Program-made: the position numbers and the translations under genes
The notes under the pieces: generated by a model
What the model saw: only the letters and a program-made list of their open reading frames with translations
What the model was told of the DNA's origin: nothing
Database searches by the model: none
Assembly: GCF_034190915.1 (NCBI RefSeq)
Contig: NW_026947488.1
Coordinates: 6,582,501-6,646,500, forward strand
Direction of reading: 5' to 3'
DNA length: 64,000 nt
Origin: Cavia porcellus
Lineage: Eukaryota; Chordata; Mammalia; Rodentia; Caviidae
Shown: positions 60,401 to 64,000 of the stretch, one piece after another
Layout: each line of letters opens with the position of its first letter
Numbering within the stretch: position 1 is the stretch's first letter

Positions 60401-63035
60401 ACCCCGAGGCCGATCCCGCAGGCCGCGCTGCAGAGGGCTCGGTCACCTGGGCAATCTGTATTGCTTGGTTACTGTTGAGGTCCCACATTTTGGCGGTTTT
60501 GTCACACGATGCTGTAAATACTTTGCTTCCATCCTAAAGTAAGAGAAAATTTGGCACTGTGAGGAAACTCATCTCCCCCCCCCCCCCCGGCACTCACATG
60601 TTACTCTGCACTATGTGTTCTGCGATTTTTATTAATCCAGCGAGGTAGAGGCCAATATACCACAAACCATAGTCATAAACAAACATTTCGGGGCATATAT
60701 CTTATTAAGAGACAGCATGTGCAAGATTAAAAAAATGAATTCTCATTTCAAGTCATAATGAAGTGTAGTCTCTCTCTCATCCCTGATTCCAGTTTTTCCC
60801 CAAAAGCAACTGTGGGCCACTTTTAAAACTTTTCTGTTTTTCTGATAAAATGTAAGCCTTCCCTAATTACAGGTCCTATCTAAGCCTGTGCGGCTTTAAA
60901 GAGAAGCCATCACTGTGCAATAGCTTTAAACAGTCCTGCATAGAACCCACGGGGCCGGCACACCGTGGTTGCATGGCGCCACTCCAACCGAGCTCTCCTT
61001 AGGAGAGGGCCAGGCCTTGGGCCCGATTCACCCCACGGCTGCAGCTGACTCAGCCTGGCTCACTTATTTTAATTCTGGCTTCAGAGCTCAGCAGCTCAGC
61101 CCTGCCCCCTAAATGTGAAGCTGAGGTCTCCCCCTCAGAACAGAGCTGCTGTGGGCTCCTCCCTCTGCTAACCAGCACTGGGGGACAGTGCACAGCCCGG
61201 GCCACACAGTGACTCGGCCGACCGGAGGCTGAGCAAACGGTGCCAGCTGTCTCGGGAGCCACAAGGACCGGGGGGATGGGGGTGTGTGACTGCCACCCAC
61301 ACTGATCCGCCGGCTCCGCGCTGTGCGGAGGGGAGGGAAAGGAGAGCCTTTCGCCAGCGCGGTCCTGCGGAAGAGCCCACCTTTGCCACTGTCTGTAACG
61401 CGAAAGTCAGGGCCGGAAACAGACGGGAGGTTTCCAGGGGCGGGTGCCCCTGCTCTGCACTCAAACACAGACTTACACACTAAAACAGCTCAGCCTGACT
61501 GTACGCCTAACAAACAGTGCACAGATACAGTCTAACTAAAACAGCCTAATGACACGGGACTGCATAAAGGCCCAAGGGCGGCGCCCGAGGCGGGCATCAG
61601 GCTCACCCTCCCCCAGCTGGGTACAGCCCCAGGGCAGCAGCGCCGAGGGCGGCCGGGCGGGCTGCTCTGGGGCTGCAGGGCCTGCCCCACTCCCTGCTGG
61701 CCGCTCTGCCAACAGGCACGCTCTCACCCAACTCTCCCCAGCCAGGGGGACAAAGCACAGGAAAACAGACCAGGAGGAGGAAAAGCTGTCATGTTCAGGA
61801 TTGGGGGGGGATCACACAGTGAAAAACCAGTCCTGATATCGTGGCACCTGCCACTTCATCGGTTCTGGGAGATGCAATCAATACCAAAAATGACAAGCAC
61901 CAACAAAGTGTCTTGGCTGAAAGAGCAGCGAGGGACACAACTTGTTCCGCCCTGTACTTCAGGGAACAAGCGACAGGACGAGGGCAGTCTTCTCCTCAAA
62001 GTCAAGAACCAAGAGACACGTTTGAAAGCACTCAGGTACTAAGATACAAGGCAAAAGGCAAAAGAAACGTGTGAGTTTGTTTCTCCTCTTGGGTTTCTGG
62101 TAATAAATGTCTAAGTTTGAAACAGAGCCCCGCCTGAGTGGTGGCGCTGCAGTCCCAGGGTATGAGGGGCGGAGACAGAACGGCCCCCAAGTTTGAGCCC
62201 TGCCTGGGCTTCTTAATGAGACCCTGACTCAAAACAAAAAGTACAGTGTTGGGACCCAGTTCAGTGACAGCATCCTGGGTTTCCACCTCCAATACTGCAA
62301 ATAAAAATTATAAATTTAAATAAAAAACAACAAAGTTCATGGCATAAAGATAGGGGCTTCAAGAAGGTATGTAATCCTTTGCTTAAAATGAGTTTTTTAA
62401 CACAAGAAATGCTTTCGAGATTATCTTACGAAAGTTAAAATCATCAATAAACTACTGTGCTCTAAGAAATTTAGAATTTACAATGTGGATATATACATAC
62501 TACACAGGTCAAATATCCTTAATCCAGAAAAACTAAAATATTCCAAACTTTTTTTCCTTCTCGGGTTTCTTGAGACAGGGCTGATACATGGTTCAGGATG
62601 GCCCTGAAGTCACTATGGAGCCTAGGCTGGCCCTGAACTCACAGCAATCCTCCTGCCTCAGCCTCCTGAGTGCTAGGATTACAGGCATGTGCCACCATGC
62701 CCAGCAATATCCCAAATTTTTTCAGTGCCATCTACCACCTAACCAGTTAGATACACTCCAACAGTAAAGTCTATGCAAGACATTCCCACCTCTGGAAACT
62801 TCGAAATCTGATACACATCTGGCCTAAGCATTTCAGGTACAGAGGCACTTGACCTGCACATGCATTCACGTTACTGAGTACTGAGACAGCAGTGACACAG
62901 CACTTCATGGTGGGAGAGAAACGAGAAATAGAGGAGGCGTACATCACTCCAGCAGACGTCGAGGACGGGCCCGGTGTGCATTTGCTGGGCTTTGGGAATG
63001 GTCTGCCCGTTGTCCTGCACCTCCCAGCAGCGAAC
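54322..63035 (-). CDS. RAE1: RAE1, mRNA export factor / WD40 nucleoporin (partial, 9 of its exons)
   Basis: Nine minus-strand exons encode 303 residues corresponding to human residues 66-368. They are 62943-63035, 60447-60533, 59540-59626, 59366-59437, 58348-58455, 55819-55925, 55661-55736, 55115-55309 and 54322-54408. The protein is a seven-bladed WD40 propeller. In known orthologues it binds the GLEBS motif of NUP98, acts at the nuclear pore in mRNA export, and regulates the mitotic spindle and checkpoint. WD-type strand ends are visible: VRCWEV, AKMWDL, LKFWDT, FSFWDK. The first ~65 residues (low-complexity N terminus and start of blade 1) are not in the window and must lie beyond 64000. 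No frameshift or stop is seen. The few differences from human are conservative, for example VQDNGQ and VNGISF. Confidence 0.97.
54479..54572 (-). repeat. ID-type SINE in RAE1 intron, minus strand
   Basis: 'gtactggacctcgaactcag' and 'gcttgccaggcaggcagggc' mark an inverted, diverged ID just upstream of the terminal exon. Confidence 0.85.
54573..55114 (-). other. RAE1 last intron, remaining part
   Basis: GC-rich intron sequence between the ID SINE and the penultimate coding exon. No other feature is recognised. Confidence 0.7.
55115..55309 (-). CDS. RAE1: RAE1 exon (residues 276-340)
   Basis: The acceptor is cgcctgcag before GTGAACGGA; the donor is AAG followed by GTGAGAGG. It encodes [20 protein letters not shown] through YASSYDWSK. 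It is the longest coding exon here (195 nt) and holds the last complete WD40 blade. Confidence 0.96.
55661..55736 (-). CDS. RAE1: RAE1 exon (residues 250-275)
   Basis: The acceptor is tctttttcag before CGCCAAAG; the donor is GCG followed by GTGCGTTC. It completes the Pro codon and encodes [20 protein letters not shown] then QDIYA. It is 76 nt, which restores phase 0. Confidence 0.95.
55819..55925 (-). CDS. RAE1: RAE1 exon (residues 215-249 plus two bases)
   Basis: The acceptor is ccctgcag before CACCGGTGT; the donor is AACCC followed by GTAAGTGG. It encodes [20 protein letters not shown] through HYINPPN, leaving two bases of a Pro codon. Confidence 0.95.
56650..56790 (+). repeat. B1-type SINE in RAE1 intron
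   Basis: 'taatctcagcactcaggagc' to 'agagagaccctatctcagaa' is a B1 body, inside an old L1 3' fragment. Confidence 0.9.
57265..57385 (+). repeat. B1-type SINE with internal deletion
   Basis: 'caggtgtggtggtgcacgcc' is intact, but the segment after 'gggaggctgag' (normally gcaggaggatca) is missing and it continues with 'agttcaagaccagcctgaac'. Confidence 0.85.
58348..58455 (-). CDS. RAE1: RAE1 exon (residues 179-214)
   Basis: The acceptor is cacccctag before ATATATCCG; the donor is CACCAG followed by GTGAGCC. It encodes [20 protein letters not shown] through [10 protein letters not shown]. It is 108 nt, phase 0. Confidence 0.95.
58456..59365 (-). other. RAE1: RAE1 intron (0.9 kb)
   Basis: The intron is GT-AG bounded, with an AT-rich stretch near 58520-58740 and unassigned sequence beyond. 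No exon or recent SINE is recognised. Confidence 0.7.
59366..59437 (-). CDS. RAE1: RAE1 exon (residues 155-178)
   Basis: The acceptor is gctttcag before TTTTGGGAT; the donor is GACGTG followed by GTAAGG. It encodes [20 protein letters not shown] then CADV, the end of one blade and start of the next. It is 72 nt, phase 0. Confidence 0.95.
59540..59626 (-). CDS. RAE1: RAE1 exon (residues 126-154)
   Basis: It encodes [19 protein letters not shown] then [10 protein letters not shown]. The acceptor ends in AAG (tgtgggaag before CATGAC) and the donor is GTACTC; both are weaker than consensus. Frame and protein match leave no doubt about the exon. Confidence 0.94.
60447..60533 (-). CDS. RAE1: RAE1 exon (residues 97-125)
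   Basis: The acceptor is tactttag before GATGGAAGC; the donor is CAG followed by GTGACC. It encodes [19 protein letters not shown] then [10 protein letters not shown], a full WD40 repeat ending in MWD. It is 87 nt, phase 0 on both sides. Confidence 0.95.
62115..62335 (+). repeat. Composite B1-ID SINE
   Basis: A diverged B1 head ('tgagtggtggcgctgcagtc') is followed, after 'actcaaaacaaaaag', by an ID-like tail ('agttcagtgacagcatcctg'). Confidence 0.65.
62555..62705 (-). repeat. B1-type SINE, minus strand
   Basis: 'tcctgcctcagcctcctgag' to 'catgtgccaccatgcccagc' marks an almost full-length inverted B1. Confidence 0.92.
62943..63035 (-). CDS. RAE1: RAE1 exon (residues 66-96)
   Basis: The acceptor is tccccacag before GTTCGCTGC. 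The exon encodes [20 protein letters not shown] through DVCWSD, blade 1 into blade 2. The donor is GTACGCC, weaker than consensus at +4 and +5. It is the most upstream RAE1 exon in the window. Confidence 0.95.
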
Positions 63036-64000
63036 CTGTGGGGACGAGACGGGCGAGGGAGTGAGGGATCCCGTGCGAGGCGAGTGAACTGGGAGCTTAC
63101 ACGCCTGGCGCTGGCAGCCCCGCTGCACCTCACTCTTCAAACAGCCAAGACCTTCTCCCCAAGTGCTGTATCTGTTTGGTTATTTTTATCACCTCCCCAC
63201 CTCTAAAGAATGCATTTTACTCAAGTGATTCTTTAAAGACAACAAAACCAAACCAAATGTCTGTCAGACATCACGGTTGACAGTTCCCTGTGCTTTTGCT
63301 CATATTTTCTTGGAAAAAGAGATCACACAGCATCTTCACTCTAGGACTACAGCTGGTCTCCCTTGTCCTACTGTCCGATTGATCTTTAAACATCTTTCTA
63401 ACACTCGGTAGCAGCTCAGATAAAAACCTTCCAGAAACTACACAGGAAGCCCAGCTGCCCAGCCGGCTTCTCTCCTCCCTGCCCTCCCTCCCGCCTGCAG
63501 GCCAGCTGGAAAGTATCTCTGGTCTCTGAAAGCGTTCACAGTGGTGCTAGCAAGAATGACCACTGCGACCTTCGTGTTTTCATGTGCAGAAAGTCACCTG
63601 CGATGCCAGGCCGTGACAGCGCAGATCCGCAGCCCGGCCGTGCCTGCGGACACTCCCTGCGCTGGCCCTCACCTCCCCAAGCCTCAGCAGCCGGACCGGG
63701 GACGCGGAAGCGGCAGGAAGGTGCTCAGCACTGCAAAGGCTGAACCAGGTAACACACGCCAGGCAGCCAGCGCACCTCCGCTTCCCAGGAGTCTACAGGA
63801 CAAAGGGCTAAACTCGAGGGTGTCTGGCAGATGCTGCTAACAGCTGCAGAAAATGCTCCAATTCTCATGCTTACCACCAACACATGTGCGGGCTAAGCTT
63901 CTAAAACCTCTGCTAACTGGATTCAAAAAAGTCTATCACATAAAGCTGTCTCTCTCGGACTCTGCAGGGAGCTGGATGGTTCTACTTTCCTTTACGAAGC
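63036..64000 (-). other. RAE1: RAE1 upstream intron, runs off the window
   Basis: I looked here for the exon that ends in the residues preceding VRCWEV and did not find it. The sequence is taken as intron. The remaining 5' exons and promoter should lie beyond 64000. Confidence 0.7.

Larger units (their letters stand above)
60534..62942 (-). other. RAE1: RAE1 intron (2.4 kb)
   Basis: It contains a C10+ homopolymer near 60576, a composite B1-ID SINE near 62115-62335 and a minus-strand B1-type SINE near 62555-62705. The stretch 60600-62100 has no feature I recognise. Confidence 0.7.

Overview
This is mammalian nuclear DNA, almost certainly from a rodent. Coding sequence is split into short exons bounded by GT-AG introns. 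The spaces between exons are packed with 7SL-derived B1-type SINEs, tRNA-derived ID-type SINEs (the 'ctggggatttagctcag' family), composite B1-ID SINEs, MIR and L2 relics, LINE-1 and LTR elements. I cannot fix the species from sequence alone. The ID subtype and the B1-ID fusions suggest a non-murid rodent, but that is inference.

Two protein-coding genes are present, both on the minus strand. RBM38 (RNA-binding protein, also called RNPC1) is complete: four coding exons between 32368 and 20033 give a 239-residue protein. It has a CpG-island promoter near 32.4-32.7 kb and a poly(A) signal at 18955-18960. RAE1 (mRNA export and nucleoporin WD40 protein) is partial: nine exons between 63035 and 54322 encode the equivalent of residues 66-368. 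The exons for about the first 65 residues lie beyond base 64000. Its poly(A) signal is at 54041-54046. RAE1 followed by RBM38 on the same strand matches human 20q13.31. All exon junctions keep frame and all internal exon lengths add up, so both genes look intact.

Layout: 1-18930 is GC-rich sequence downstream of RBM38 with no gene I can recognise, only old repeats (L2, MIR, L1) and SINEs. 18930-32600 is RBM38, including a 10.4 kb third intron. 32600-35150 is upstream flank with a second CpG-rich block carrying three CACGTG E-boxes. About 35160-43560 is one old plus-strand LINE-1, broken by many later insertions, several with clear target-site duplications. 43560-48250 holds SINEs and LTR-like elements. 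48360-51110 is a decayed minus-strand gammaretrovirus-like pol relic, interrupted by a plus-strand solo LTR and two ID SINEs in inverted orientation. 51110-54030 is repeats and unassigned sequence. 54030 to the end is RAE1 and its introns.

RBM38 and RAE1 both act on mRNA (stability and translation versus nuclear export), but nothing here indicates joint regulation. I found no new gene system. The most notable observations are the nested retroelement history, a perfect 49-bp inverted repeat made by two ID SINEs, an unidentified L1-mobilised insert with a perfect 16-bp duplication, and the E-box cluster upstream of RBM38.
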